The position numbers were made by a program, and so were the translations under genes. 64,000 nucleotides of DNA from Limnanthes douglasii subsp. nivea (lineage: Eukaryota; Streptophyta; Magnoliopsida; Brassicales; Limnanthaceae): assembly GCA_036936605.1 (NCBI GenBank), contig JAUPFV010000002.1, positions 201,523,273-201,587,272 of the forward strand. The letters are read 5' to 3'. Position 1 is the first letter of the stretch. Every line of letters begins with the position of its first letter. The notes below the pieces were generated by a model. It had not been told where the DNA came from. It saw nothing but the letters and a program-made list of their open reading frames with translations, and made no database searches. Positions 11,180 through 23,190 of this stretch are shown here, piece after piece.

Positions 11180-12765
11180 CAATCTTGAGACTTTGAGTGA
11201 AGCAACCTTCAACCAAAACTTCAATCCTCCTCAAAAACTTTAATCTGCAATTCTTAAGTAACCAATTCCGATACTTTCAAGAAACGCAATTGCTCTTAGA
11301 TTATTTGGGGCAATGTAGTTGCAGAAATCCACATCACATCTAATCTTCAAAGTATGCTTAGCAACACCATGAGCAACTTGTTTTGTTCACGAAAAATATG
11401 TTTATAATCATCTCTGGAGAAATTAAGCTTCCGTAGTATCCAATTATTGGCTCGAGTTACCATATCGATGTTCTTTTGCTGATTAAATCAATCAGAATAC
11501 TAGAATCGACTTTAACATCCACACAGGTCAGGTTTAAGGCCTTGCACAGAGTTATGTCATCCATAAGAGCTCTTGATTCTGCAATAACAGTCGAGTTCTT
11601 CCCATAGAGTCTCCCATAGCCTTTGACGATGGTACCTTCGTGATTTCTGACTACTCAACCGCCATTTGACTCCCTTGAATGAAGTGATGCCCCATCAGTA
11701 TTGAGCTTATAGCGGTTTAGTTTAGGAGTGAGCCATTTCAAGGAGATAGGAATCGTAAGTTTCGTTACTCTGACATTGCAGCCTAGTAAGTTTGCTTTCT
11801 CCAAATCTCTTCCCGAGTGCTTTATTCTGATTAGGTTGGCACTGTTTAAAGTAGTTAGGATGTAGATGACATGGTTGATGAGGCTTGCTGAAGTTGATTC
11901 GACATCCTGATGTTTTTTCATGTTTGTGGCTCTCTATATAACCCAGACTAAAATAGCAGGGAGGATGGACCGAATGCTACTGTCTTTCTTAGATGACCAA
12001 TACCAGGTACGAGTCATATGATGAATGGTTATGTTTCTAAAAATGTTTATGCCACGTATTGCACTGAAATAGTTCCAGACATACCAAGTCTCTTTATATT
12101 GCACCATTACGTGATAAGTACTTTCTTCATTCTCACAGAACTGATCGCGAGGCCAGATTGATCTTCCTTCTTTGCAAGTTTATATCAGTGGGTATCCAGT
12201 TTTTCAAAGTCCTCCAAAGAAGAAAGGAGCAATTCTTAGGTATAACACTGTTCCATCTTTTCTTGTAAAGATTGGATTCATATCCATGATTCCTGATTTT
12301 ATTTCAAGTTTTGCTCGTATTGAATTTCCCATCAGAAGACAGAGCCCACATGACCTTGTCGGGATTATTATTGAGGTTGAACTTGGTGATTTTATCCACC
12401 ACAATATAATGAACAACATATTTAAGCATGTTTAAGTCCCAATTTCCATTGCTCTGAAAGTTGTTAATACTAACAATAGTATACCACTATCTGCCATCAC
12501 CTTGATTGAAGTGAATTAGAGCTTTCTCGGTACACCATCTGTACAGGTAGAAGTCTATCTCCTCGTTCCCAGGAACCCAGAAGATGTACCTATCAGCATT
12601 GTCCCTTATACCCACCAGTCTAGTCCAAGTTCTAGATTTTTTATTAGGAATAGTGGCTATAATAGGATGGCCTTTCTTACAGTAAATTGAGAACATGAGA
12701 TAAAAAGTAATTATGCTCAAACTCATACATATACAAATTAATATGCTTGCGTAAAGGTATCTCAT
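11180..12765 (-). pseudogene. LINE 3' relic: zf-RVT and RNase H-like domains
   Basis: On the minus strand the order is: a TWTRLVGIRDN...FWVPGNEEIDFYLYRWCTEKAL stretch (about 12640-12490), then a reverse-transcriptase zinc-binding region with MWALSSDGKFNTSKT, FLLWRTLKNWIPTDINLQRR and an ESTYHVM block (12350-12060), then an RNase H-like domain with LNRYKLNTDGASLHSRESNGG, IAESRALMDDITLC and VDVKVDSS (11740-11500). Several stops and frame changes show it is dead. This is the normal C-terminal half of a plant L1-type ORF2, with RT already lost upstream. It has the same orientation as the LINE relics at 1-5 kb but lies beyond the host gene, so it is a separate insertion. Confidence 0.8.
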
Positions 12766-12833
12766 TGATGTGGTAAGAGCATGTTTTATTATCTTATGTT
12801 TATTTGTTTAATACTATGAAGAGTATATGTTAA

Positions 12834-13424
12834 GTGATATGTTTGGCTATTTGTTGTTTGTTGTTTGTTACGTCAGCAAATTTGTATCTCTACAACCCAG
12901 AAGGCAAAAGAGCACCCATACTTAATTGGAGAAACTTTGAGAGGTGGAAAGAAGATATGTTGTTGCATTTGATGTGCTATGGTTACGGCTTAGCATTAAG
13001 GGTCGATGAACCTAAACCTCTGACTGAGGATAGTTTTTCTACGAACAAGAAAAAGTCAGAGGCGTGGGAAAATTCGAACATAATAAGTCTAGGGATCATG
13101 AAGCAATCAATTCCATTAGCATTATGTGGTGCAGTTCCACCTGAGATAACCAATGTGAAAAAAATTCTCGAAGAGGTAAAGAAATATTTTGCCACGAACA
13201 ATAAAGTTGAGATTAAGACACTGCGTATTAAGCGAGCCTCTATGAAGTATCATGGCAAATGGATTGTTTGTGAGAACATCTTGGAAAGGCAAAACATCAC
13301 TTTTAAATTGAAAGCACTTAAGATTAACATTCCAGAAGATGTTGTGGTAATCTTTGCGTTTCGCTTTTTCCCTCCTTATTATAAGAACTTTGAAACTTCT
13401 TATAACTGTCAGCGCGAGAAATAA
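12834..13424 (+). pseudogene. Ty1/copia gag relic
   Basis: An open stretch of 196 codons carries the copia gag (UBN2-type) pattern: LNWRNFERWKEDMLLHLMCYGYGLAL near the start, an AWENSN...MKQSIPLAL stretch, and an LRIKRASMKYHGKWIVCENI block. Gag forms the particle that packages element RNA. After the stop at 13424 the frame continues with QAAQEEEKIKQEHQK and then a zinc-knuckle start CFHCKKPG (about 13610), broken before the last His/Cys. The start codon at 12834 is probably not the original one, since gag homology begins some residues later. It joins the integrase relic downstream. Confidence 0.75.
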
Positions 13425-13639
13425 ACTCTTAACGAGCTCATCTATCAGGCAGCGCAAGAGGAGGAAAAGATAAAGCAAGAACATCAAAAAATGCAAATGG
13501 TGAAAGCTCATATAGATAATGAAATTAAGAGAAAACATGAAGGTTCAGATGCATATGCATCCACTTCGGGACAAAAGAAGCATAAAGGCACGTGTAGTAA
13601 AGGGCTTTGCTTCCATTGTAAGAAACCGGGAGCACTTTA

Positions 13640-15289
13640 AGAAATAATATGAAAAATTGAGGGTTGTGATGAAAGCCAAAGGTATTTTAACATCTCTGGT
13701 CTATTCTCAAATCAATTTAGTTTCAGTGCCAAGAAATTCTTTGTGGGTTGATACAACAACAACAACTCATGTTTGTATTTCTTTGCAGGCCATGATAAGA
13801 AACCGAAGCATGAGTGATGGTGAAACATCCATCTATACATCTGATGGCAGTTCGTGTTTAGTTCATTCTATTTGTGATTTTTGTTTGTTTCTTACCATTG
13901 GATATTTTTTTTATTTAAAAGACATATTGTATGTAACTTCTTTTAGAATTAACGTGATTTACTTTCCGTTGTTGGACAAGTTAGTTATTCTTGTATATGT
14001 GAAAATGAAAGCTTATGTCTTTATTTACATGGTATTATTGTTGGTTTTGGAAAGTTAATAACAAATGATAAATTGTATTTATTGGATACTATAAAGGATC
14101 ACAAAGAGATAATGAATGTAGACGTACCTAGAAAACTAAATTGTAAATCGGAAAATTTAGCAAAACTTTGGCACAAACGATTAGGTCAAATTTCTAGAAT
14201 TAGAATTGAAAAGCTTGTTTCTGAAGGTTTATTAAGTGGATTGGATGTTTCAGACTTCAATTTTTGCGTTAAATGTGTAAAAAGAAAACAAACCAAAGTG
14301 AAACGATTAGATTCATACAGAGCGAAAGGGGTCTTGGACTTGATACATACAAACATTTGTGGTCCATCCCCTATAACATCATGGAACGACCAACAATATT
14401 TTATCTATTTCATTGACAACTTTTCACGATATGGGTATCTATATATTATTCATAAGAAATCATAGGCCATTGAAAAGTTTAAAGTCCTTAAGCCCGAGGT
14501 TAAAAAATAACTTGGTACATACATTAAGTGCGTCAAATCGGACCGTGGTGGTGAATACGACAGGAGATATGACGATTCAGGTGAACAACGTCATGGACCA
14601 TTTAGAAAGTTTCTAAAAGAGTATGGGATAGTCCCTCAGTATATGATGCTAGGTTTTCCCAATATCAATGAAGTATTTATCGTACGTTGAAGGATATGGT
14701 AGAAAGCATGATTAATCATTCAACATTACTTATATCACTATGGCGAGAAGCAATAAACTGTGCAACTTACATACTTAATAGAGTTCCTACGAAAGAAAAT
14801 ACTAAGACACCGTATGAACGTTGGACGGGATGTAAACCTCATTTAAAACATTTACATGTTTGAGGATGTCCAGCTAAAGCTAATCCTTATAGACCGAATG
14901 AAAATAATTTGGACTCCAAAACGGTTAGTAGTTACTTTATCCGATATCTTGAGCACAATATGGGTTTTAATTTTTATGATCCTTCAACAAATAATATATT
15001 TGAGATGGGTACATCAAAATTCTTTGAGGATATTGAGTTTGGGGGGAAGAATTTAGTAACTAACATTCATTTTGAGGAAGAATCAGTAAAGATTCATGAA
15101 GGTTCTAACAATGATACTTTGGCATCAGATGGTGATATGGTAATTAGGAGGTCAATCATCACTTTAGATTCATTAGAACATATAGATACTCAAGATGATG
15201 TTAATCTTCCTCCTCGTGGGTTTACCCACTACGCATCTAATTTTTATATCTCCAACTATCGCCAAAACAAAAAAGTTGTGAACTACTAA
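13640..15289 (+). pseudogene. Ty1/copia protease-integrase relic, RT missing
   Basis: Protease is hard to see; a decayed region precedes KLITNDKLYLLDTI (about 14060). Then comes the GAG-pre-integrase domain LWHKRLGQISRIRIEKL with a FCVKCVK zinc site (14160-14290), and the integrase core: DLIHTNICGP (about 14340), FIDNFSRYGYLY and a SDRGGEY block near 14540. Beyond 14650 the frame breaks repeatedly. A later open stretch (14909-15289) shows the spacer before RT (SKFFEDIEF) and ends at 15289. No RT or RNase H follows, and no LTRs were found, so the 3' half is lost. Confidence 0.75.
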
Positions 15290-15819
15290 CAACATAAATC
15301 ATTGTTTTTTCCCTGTACATATTTTGATTAAACTCAAAAACAAGACTGATTTAAAGGTCTATAGATGTATTCCCCTTTTCGTTAACTTTAAAAGGGTCTG
15401 TAATATTATGAGTCACGAAATGTCTCGCCATACCCCCGGTGCCATAATTTTTATTTCCGACCTTATAAACATATGATTTTAAGCAATGGTTACACCTAGC
15501 GGATTTACTATTATAATATCACTAAAGTGATCCCATGTCCAAGATGTTTTCTTACAAGAATTGGACCCATCACTAGTACTACACCATCACTTTCGTGGGA
15601 AAAGAGTCTTCCAAAGTGAGAGGATTCTCCGGGAATACCATCCATCGAATTTAGATTGACTATAGCAAGTTCTTGAACTTCAAAATTAGGTTTTATTTTA
15701 CTACATTTTGGAGCCATTTAAAAACTTAAAAAATGTTTGAGAAATTAAATTATAAGATTTTAATATTTTTTTAAATATGCAAAAATAGACTAATCAAAAC
15801 TAATATCACTAAAGAGAAG
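15290..15819. other. No gene recognised
   Basis: Sequence between the copia relic and the truncated element A. A minus-strand open frame at 15511-15717 has no recognisable motif. The boundary with element A is at about 15,815. Confidence 0.4.
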
Positions 15820-15966
15820 CAGTTCGGCAAGCTAGCTCCAAATTGGGAAGAACCCTATGTGGTCATTAAAAAGCTTAAGCCTGGGATATACAGGCTTCAA
15901 GACAAAGATGGAAGAATCTTAAACCACCCTTGGAACATTGAGCACCTCCGGTTGTATCTAGAATGA
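15820..15966 (+). pseudogene. Element A integrase C-terminus
   Basis: The frame reads KQFGKLAPNWEEPYVV, then KLKPGIYRLQDKDGRILN and HPWNIEHLRLYLE before the stop at 15964-15966. This matches the integrase tail of element N almost residue for residue. The upstream part is gone. Confidence 0.85.
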
Positions 15967-16000
15967 AAGTTATGTAAATATTTACTTGTTTAAAGTCCAT

Positions 16001-16063
16001 GTAAATATTAGGGGGCATACTCTTTCCTACCCTAATGGCGCGGGGAGGTTTTAATGAGGTGTC
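16001..16063 (+). other. Post-pol conserved non-coding block (element A)
   Basis: It starts 35 bp after the pol stop. It contains TTAGGGGGCATACTCTTTCC and GGGGAGGTTTTAATGAGGTG. The same block follows pol in elements B, C, D and N. The purine run with GGGGGCATAC is like a polypurine tract, but its role is unknown. Confidence 0.75.
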
Positions 16064-16359
16064 CTAGTTTTTTAATAAAATTTGATGCCTTCTTAAAATA
16101 TTCGGAGTGGTTTGATTTACAGTCTCTTTAAAAACCTTTTAAGTATCTTTGACGGATCGTATTAATCCGGTGAAGTGATGACCATTTAGCATTTGTCATC
16201 AGAGAATTTAAACACTCTCGTCTTGAAATACTTGTAAAACGAATAAGGGCTATTTAAACACCAACCATTAAAATTAAGCGAATATGAAACAAAGCAAGAA
16301 TTTTGCAAAGTAAAACTGTCCGGCTAACACCGAGGGATGATATTAAAACATATAGAATG

Positions 16360-16452
16360 CCTTGGCCATCCAAGGACTTTGAAGTTTCAAAAGAAAAGGC
16401 TTGTCCGGGCACGAGCCCGATACAATTACAAAAATTCCTTGGCCATCCAAGG
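16360..16452. repeat. Paired dyads between pol and aORF (element A)
   Basis: CCTTGGCCATCCAAGG occurs at 16360-16375 and 16437-16452. Each can form a 6-bp stem. A related pair lies at the equivalent place in element N. They sit where the convergent pol and aORF transcripts would end. Confidence 0.75.
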
Positions 16453-16501
16453 ACTTTAGTCTGACATAAGGATAAAAGAAAAACAGAAGATAGTTAAAAC
16501 T

Positions 16502-19475
16502 TTAGGGTTGGTTTCCCTTAGATGTTCCTGCTTCATCTTGTTTCTTTTTTGTATCTTTGGGTTCATCATTGGAGCTCTCTCCAGTATCTTCTTCCTCATC
16601 AGTGGTATCATCATAACCACTGGAATAGTTGTGCTTATCACCATCTGCCATAGTGTGGAATGAGAGGTCTTCATATTCCACATGTTGCCAAAAAGTTCCA
16701 AGTGTCCTCTTTGGGAATGTTCGATGAAAAAGCAAGACTATGTCAGATTTAACTTCGGCATACATGACTTCTAATGACCTATCACCTTGTTGGTGTATGC
16801 ATCGACCCTGGCCTGGATTGTCTTCTCTTCTCTTTTATCAAATCTTCCTTTTCCTTGGTAATTTTGGACACAACACCTTCTAAGGAAATTTTGTCACTGG
16901 ATATGGCTTGGATAACATTATCCTTGGCCTTCACCTCCTCCTTCGAAGCGGAGAAATCCTTCTCCAAGCCAGAACACTTGGTATGGATTTCTGTGCTAAC
17001 CATCTCCGAAGTGGCCAGCCTGGTGGCCAAGTATTCTTTCCCCTTCTTCAACTCCCCGAGCTCTTTCCTCAATGCTTCAACACTCTGATTGGCATTAAGG
17101 AGGTCATTAGATAAGCTCTCTTTGTCTACATTGAGTGTGTTGATAAGGGTAGATTGACTTTGCACTTGCCTCTCTAGGTTGAGCACCAGCCGAATATTGC
17201 TCAGGAAGGAGTGAGTCACCGTGTCATTCTCCCCTGAAACAATGAAAGACTTACCATTGAAGGTAACCATGTTTTAGGAGCTTGGAGGAAGGTAGGGGCC
17301 AACAAAGTCATCTTTTTCAAGATCATCAAAGTAGAGACCAATATTTTGGAAGCCACTGATGTCCACTCCGTCAATATTGATATCCCCTCTGGTACCCTCT
17401 CCGGTATGTAGACCACTTGGGATTTGATCTGCCAAAGTGGGGTCTGTTCGGTCGACCGGAGGAAGAGACTCCGAAGGCCGGAGGGTGACTTCATCCCCCG
17501 ATGAGATTTTCTTCTTCTTGGCTACCCTATCTTCACCATCTTCTCCCCGCTTTCGGTCCTTCTTAGGAGCTTTTGGAAGATCGGGAGGTCCACCTGCCTC
17601 CCTAATACTCTCATCTTCAACCACTTGAAGTAGAGTAGCATCGATTCCCTCTTGGGCCTGCACTTCCTGACTCACTAGGGCGCTCTCCTCAACACCACCT
17701 TGAACAACCTCTGTTGCAACATTTTTCTTATTGCCCTTCATCTTACTTGGGGCGTTTTCTCTGGCAGGCAAAGCCAGCTTGCCATCGTTCTCCTCTGTTC
17801 TCTGGAGGATGACAGCCGGAGGAGGTAGAGTGGTCAGCTCCTCCCAAGTAAGGTCTCTCATGCCTATTTTGTTCTAGAGGTGGGACCTCACTAAATTTTC
17901 GGAGGTGAACTAGTTGTGAAAATGATTTCCCCATATATCAGCAGCCCAAGCATTCAGCTTGGCACATGTGGTCTTCCCCTCCTCCACATAATCGGAGAAC
18001 TCCTTTGGCAGCACTAACCAAAGAAAAAGAAGAGAAGTTTAGAAACATATTTTTTTATAAAGAAATAAAGACAAACATGATGAAATATTTACATGAGCTT
18101 TTCCATCTGCTAGTGAGCATGCTAGGGTTGACACCAACCTTGATTTTCCTCCCGTTTTCCCAAGCCCCTCTAATAAACAGAAATTGGGTCTTCCAATTCT
18201 TCTCTGACTCGAGCAAGTCATCTACCACCTTAAAGTTATCTCCCATGTTGTACTGGTAGAAAGGGATGATATGGTTCTTGCAGAGGCTGGTCACAGTGGC
18301 GAACTGCTCCATGGGAAGTGGAATTCCAGAGAGCCTAGAAGCCATAATACATGCCATAAGGGTGTACCAAGCGTTGGGACTCAACTGGCTTGGACAGAGT
18401 TTTATCAGATGAAAGTATCTTACAATCTCTGGATCCAAGGGAAATCTGAGCCCCTAGTTAAACAACTCCGTATAAATGACTATCTTGCTAAGCTTGCAGT
18501 CCATTGGGGTCTCCGAAGTAATCGATATCCTCACCTTAACAGACTCAGGGATCCCCCACTTCGTCCGGATCCGGCCTAACTCATGAGTATAAGTGTAGAT
18601 GTAGTTAATATTCTGCATGGCCAACGGATACTTCACATTCACTTTGTAGAAGTAGGGTCCCACTTTGCCTTCCAGGCACTCCGGCAGATCCGGATGTTTC
18701 AGACAGAGTTTCTCTTTACCCTTGCATTTTTTATCAGTGGCAACATCCCTTGTCTGCCCGGAGACGTCAGTCTCAAATGGAGCCTCTTCTATACTGTCCT
18801 CCATCACCTCTTCCATCACCATGGAAGGTTTATCAGCCATTGTTGGCGGAGGAGTGCTGGTGGCTGGCTCAGTAAGTTGTCCGGACGGTTGAGCATCACC
18901 CTCTCTTAGGGGTCTGGTGTTTGGTAGGGGCTCAGTTCCGAAGGACTTATTATGAGAGCTAACTCTAGTAGCCTTCGGACCAGAGGATTTGTCTTTTGGG
19001 ACTCTGATGGATGCCCCTGATCCAGTTTCTTTTTCCTTGGTCCCAGACTTAGAGGGCCCTGATTTTTGGGACTTAAATTGAGAGAGAGCTTCTTGACCCT
19101 TTATTAAACGGCCTGTCCGGCGAAAAGTAATCTTTTCTTGGGATTTCTCAGTATCTGACCCCATAACAATGAACGAAGAGGGTCTCCTTGTGTTTGATAC
19201 TGTTTTTTCCCGTACAACAGAGGGTTGAGAGTCCTGAACCGAGGAGCCTAATAGAATGGGTGAAAGGCTTGGTTGAAACAAACGCTTGGGTTTGGAACTT
19301 TTAGCAGAGGATGAACCTCGATCAGCTTCTGAAGACGGTGTTTCAGGTGTATCGTTTGAAGAAACTGGAAGACCTGCACCGATACGTCTCTCTCGCTCAA
19401 CCCTTTATGCTTTTTCTAACTCTGAAAGATTAAGCCAACCACCTTTCACCAATGCGTTTCTTGTCGTGAAAATAA
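16502..19475 (-). pseudogene. Element A antisense ORF (aORF), decayed
   Basis: Collinear with the aORF of element N. The N-terminus reads FTTRNALVKGGWLNLSELEKA, but the expected ATG is ATT and a stop follows. 19281-18454 encodes the Ser/Lys-rich arm and a SVKVRISITSETPMDCK block; 18438-18055 has DPEIVRYFHLIKLCPSQLSPNAW. An intron lies at 18092-18014 (GTAAAT...TTAG). 17861-17274 (LTWEEL to YLPPSS) and 17270-16782 form an acidic region and a coiled coil; the tail VKSDIVLLFHRTFPKRTLG ends at 16502. An in-frame TAG near 17872 and frame changes make it a pseudogene. The protein type is known from Retand/Grande-like elements and resembles 'putative gypsy type transposon' proteins; no biochemical function is known to me. 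Confidence 0.8.
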
Positions 19476-19561
19476 ACCAACACGAGAATAATTTTGAGAA
19501 GAGAAGTAAAAGCTCTGAAATGGAGAAATGAGAAATTGATGAAGTCAGTGAAAAGAAGTAA

Positions 19562-19742
19562 TTTATACTAATAAGGGAAAAAAATTACCAAATACGTAAG
19601 AGAAAACAAAAAGGAAAAAGTAATTATTGAAGGCGGCGCTGAAGTCATAAGTATTGAATGAAGAGGTTGCTTTTTGGGATTAGTGGGAGCACCATTCTAG
19701 GAGGAAAACGGGGTGAGGCGAATCAAAATGTGACACGTGTTC
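19562..19742 (-). promoter_or_regulatory. aORF promoter of element A: G-box and TATA box
   Basis: On the minus strand GAACACGTGTC (19742-19732) lies about 170 bp upstream of TATAAAT (about 19568-19562), and the aORF start follows about 90 bp later. The same arrangement and nearly the same spacing occur in element N. Confidence 0.65.
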
Positions 19743-19882
19743 CACGATCCATAGCAAAACTCTTGAAATTCTGAGAAGTATTCAGTCCGGATAAATATTG
19801 AACTGAACACTTAAACAGTATGGAGAATGTTGCTAGTGCCTAAGAGTATTTTTTGGTCTTGCCAAAGGTCTTCAACAAAACC

Positions 19883-20273
19883 TAAAAAGGGGCTACTGAT
19901 GAGTCCGGAAATATTCACCACTCACTGTAGAAACCGGACAGGGGAAATCCGGATAATAATCACCCACTGAAGCATCCGGACATGACAAAAGTATTAAAAC
20001 ACTAAACACATTTTGACTAAGGTAATTGCTAATCTGCTGAATAAACTAATGAGTTTTTGAACTCGACCCAATTTCATAACTTTGACCCAAAAGCCCATAT
20101 AGCCCATAATTAAAGGTATAAATACCCAACCACTTTCATTAATGAGGGTAATGAACATTTAATACAACCAGGCAGCTTAAATCTCTCACTACAAAACACT
20201 TAAGCATTTAATACCCTTGAAACACCACAAAACATCTGACAAAATTACCCTCAGTCGAAAATAATCCACACCA
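19883..20273 (+). repeat. Element A polypurine tract and 3' LTR (377 bp)
   Basis: The tract TAAAAAGGGGCTAC (19883-19896) precedes the LTR, which starts TGATGAGTCCGG at 19897 and ends CCACACCA at 20273. A TATA box TATAAATAC lies at 20117-20125. A stretch containing CATTTAATACAACCAGGCAG is shared with the LTR at 62222. The flank beyond is element D coding sequence. Confidence 0.88.
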
Positions 20274-22590
20274 GATTCATCTCTCGATTTTCTGATAAGT
20301 GTGCTATTTTTTCCTAGTTTTATGTCGATCCAATGGGTTTTTATTGACACTAGAATGTGAAATGGCATTTTCTAGGATTAAAGAACATTGTTTTATCATC
20401 TAAAATTTTATCTAAGCCTCAAATAGGAGATCAGTTGTTTTTGTAAATAGCGGTGTCAGATTTTGTTGTTAGTGTTGTGTTGATATAATAGGAAAGTGGA
20501 AATTCTAATCCACTTTATTTTATGAGAAGAGATATCTTAAGGCTTGAGAAGTTGGCCTTGGCCTTGGTGGTGGTTTCTAAAAAATGCACCCTTATTTACA
20601 AGCTCATAAAATTGTTGTTCAAACCTCTTTCCCATTAAAGAATTTACTACAACAACCAGATATTTCGGGGAGAATAGTTAAATGGCCAGTTGAGTTGGGG
20701 GATTTTGATATAAAATTTTCTCCTTGAATGACTATTGAGGCTCAAGATTTAGCAGATTGTTTGGTTGAATTTCACACAAGTCGTTCAGATAAGGGAACAT
20801 TTAGAGAGTTATTGGCAGAAGTTTCAACATGGGTGGTTCAAATATATGGTGGTTCTAGCATATTGGGATCAAACGTGGAGTTATTATTGATTGCTCATTC
20901 TAGAGAAGCCATGTATCATGCTATTTTATTTGGATTTCACGCATAAAATAACGAGGCTGAGTACGAGACTGCTTTAGCTTGTTTAAGGTTTGTAAGTACT
21001 TGTTGGGCGATAACAATTCGATTAGAGATAAATTCATAGTTGGTGACAAATCATATGACAAGAATATATGAGGCTAAGAAAGATCAATTAGGTTTATATC
21101 TTCGTGAAATTCGAGGGTTAACTGTTTTACTTGATGAAGTGATTGTTGAGCATATCAATCAAGGAAATAACAAAGTTGTTGATTTTCTAGCAACCATTGC
21201 ATACACAGAGGAATATCCATGGTACTATTACAAGAAAGTCCTTCAATTTTTTCAAATTTAGAACAATTTAAGTATTCTGAGGAAGTGTTTATCACTGTAG
21301 AATACGTTCGAGAGGATTGGTGCTTTGAAATAACAGAGTTTTTTCTTAGAGGAACGTTGACTCGAGATGTGAAGTCAGCACAGGGATTGAGGTACAAGGT
21401 TCTTGATTATACAATGTTAGATTAAGTGTTGAATAAAACGTCTTTCAGTAGACCCTTATTATGATGTTGGGATAAGCAGGAGTCTTAAGAAATTTTATAA
21501 GAACTACATAATATAGAAAGTTGTGCTCATCGTGGATTTAAGTCTTTGATGGGGAGGTTTTTGTTGGCAGGTTATTATTGGCCTTCAATCATTAGTGATT
21601 CTAATAGTTGGTACAAGGCTATGATACTTGTCAGTGATTTTTTAATTCTTTCCATAAACCGACGGTACGACTTATCTCTATTTTCGAAGCGATTCCCTTT
21701 GATAGATGGGGAATAGATCTAGTAGGGCCACTACCTATGACATTAGCAGGATGAAAAATAATTATTGTGGCAGTAAACTATTTTTCAAAGTGGGCAGAAA
21801 TTGAGCCATTATCGGGTACAAGAGCTAAAAATGTTATCAAGTTTATTGTGAATAATATTTGTTGTCGTTTTCAAGTTCCTCGAAAGATTACTACAGATAA
21901 CGGCCCTCAATTTAACAATAGAGTAATGAATTCCTTTTTCAATTCGAGGGGAATTATATTATATTTTTCAACAAATTTTCATCCACGAGCAAATGGTCAA
22001 GTAAAGTAACTAATAGGTCTATTTTAGAAGGGTTAAAGAAAATTTGACAGGTTTTGCTCGGAAATGGATAAATTATTTACTAAAGGTATTGTGGGCTTAT
22101 AGAAAAACACCTAGAAACGCTACTTAGGAAAATCCTTTTGCGTTAGTATATGGAATGGATGTTGTGAGCCCTTCAGAATCAACTTTACCTTATTATAGAT
22201 TATTTCATTATTTTGTGTATTCAAATGAAGAAGTAAGGAGGACAGACCTTGATTTAATCGAAGGGAAGAAGGTCATAGCGCATATGAATTCAACTCATTA
22301 TCAAACTGTGATGAGGAGTCGTTATAATTCGAGGGTAAAACGAAGAGATTTTAAGGTGACTGACAAGGTCTTGAGTAAGGTATTCCTGCACACAAAGGAT
22401 AAGAGGCTATGGAAAGTGGCTCCGAATTGGGAAGGTCTGTATTTAGTGATAGACCGAGTTAAGCCAGGTATGTATCGCCTCCAGGATAAAAAGAGGAGAA
22501 TTCTTCAACACCCATGGAACAATGAGCACTTGAAATTGTATTCTAGAGTAATTTTTTCCATCTTTTATGATTATATGGTTTTATTGATTG
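20274..22590 (+). pseudogene. Element D pol relic (RNase H, aRNase H, integrase)
   Basis: 20300-20730 aligns with the first RNase H (SFPLKNLLQQPDISGRIVKWPVELGDFDI). 20730-21240 is the second, cellular-type RNase H (VQIYGGSS, NNEAEYETALACL, NNKVVDFLATIAYTEEYPW); the catalytic Asp of DGGSS is Tyr here. 21530-22010 is integrase: LLAGYYWPSI, DLVGPLP-like remnants, then 21767-22009 with AVNYFSKWAEIEPLSG, TTDNGPQFNN and FHPRANGQVK. 22155-22595 is the C-terminal domain ending QDKKRRILQHPWNNEHLKLY. Stops are frequent, so it is inactive. Confidence 0.8.
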
Positions 22591-22648
22591 TATAAGTGGC
22601 ATACTCTTTCCTTTTTAGATGGCGCGTTAAGTTTTATTGAGGTGCCAC
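22591..22648 (+). other. Post-pol conserved block (element D)
   Basis: GTGGCATACTCTTTCC...ATGGCGCG...TTTTATTGAGGTGCCA matches the block following pol in A, B, C and N, although D's coding regions are far more decayed. Confidence 0.65.
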
Positions 22649-22689
22649 GTTCACATTTGCAGATATTAATAAAAAAATATTTATTGGCT

Positions 22690-23190
22690 AATGTTCATTG
22701 AGGTAGTTAACAAAAATTAATTTTTTGATCATCTTTGAGGTAGTTAACAAAAATTAATGTTTTTTAATATTTGAAGTGCTAACGTTCATTTAAAGCATTG
22801 TTCTAAGTAAATATATTATTCGAAGTGCTAACAGTTAAAGGATTATTCGAAGTGGTGATATTATTCGAAATTTTAACGTCCATTTAAAGTATTGTTCAAA
22901 GTGGTGATATTATTCGAAATTCTAGCATCAATTTAAAGCGTTGTTCAAAGTGGTGATATTATTCAAAATGCTAACGTCCATTTAAAACATTGTTCAAAGC
23001 GGTGATATTATTAGAAATTATAACATTCATTTAAACCATTGATCGAAGTGATGAAATTATTCAAAGTGCTAACATCCAATTAAAACAATATTCAAAGAGA
23101 TTAATTGAATTAGTAATATTATCGGAGATGCTAAGTCCATTAAAAGAATTGTTCGGAGTGGTGATATTATTCAAAGTGTTAACATTGAAT
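22690..23190. repeat. Degenerate ~50-60-bp tandem repeats (element D)
   Basis: About seven to eight imperfect units built on GTTCAAAGTGGTGATATTATTCG-like and GCTAACGTCCATTTAAAGC-like modules. They occupy the pol-aORF spacer. Tandem arrays in this region are known for Tat/Ogre elements and can seed satellites. Confidence 0.75.

Larger units (their letters stand above)
15820..20273 (+). mobile_element. Tat-lineage gypsy element A, 5'-truncated
   Basis: From left to right: the last ~48 codons of integrase, the post-pol conserved block, two CCTTGG/CCAAGG dyads, the aORF on the minus strand, its promoter, a polypurine tract (19883-19896) and the 3' LTR (19897-20273). Gag, protease, RT and most of integrase are missing. 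The 3' LTR is followed directly by RNase H sequence of element D, so A was inserted into D in the same orientation. Truncation on the left has also removed D's 5' half. Confidence 0.85.

Noticed and set aside
22690..23190. CRISPR-like regular repeats
   Set aside because: The units are contiguous and degenerate with no unique spacers, in a plant retrotransposon.
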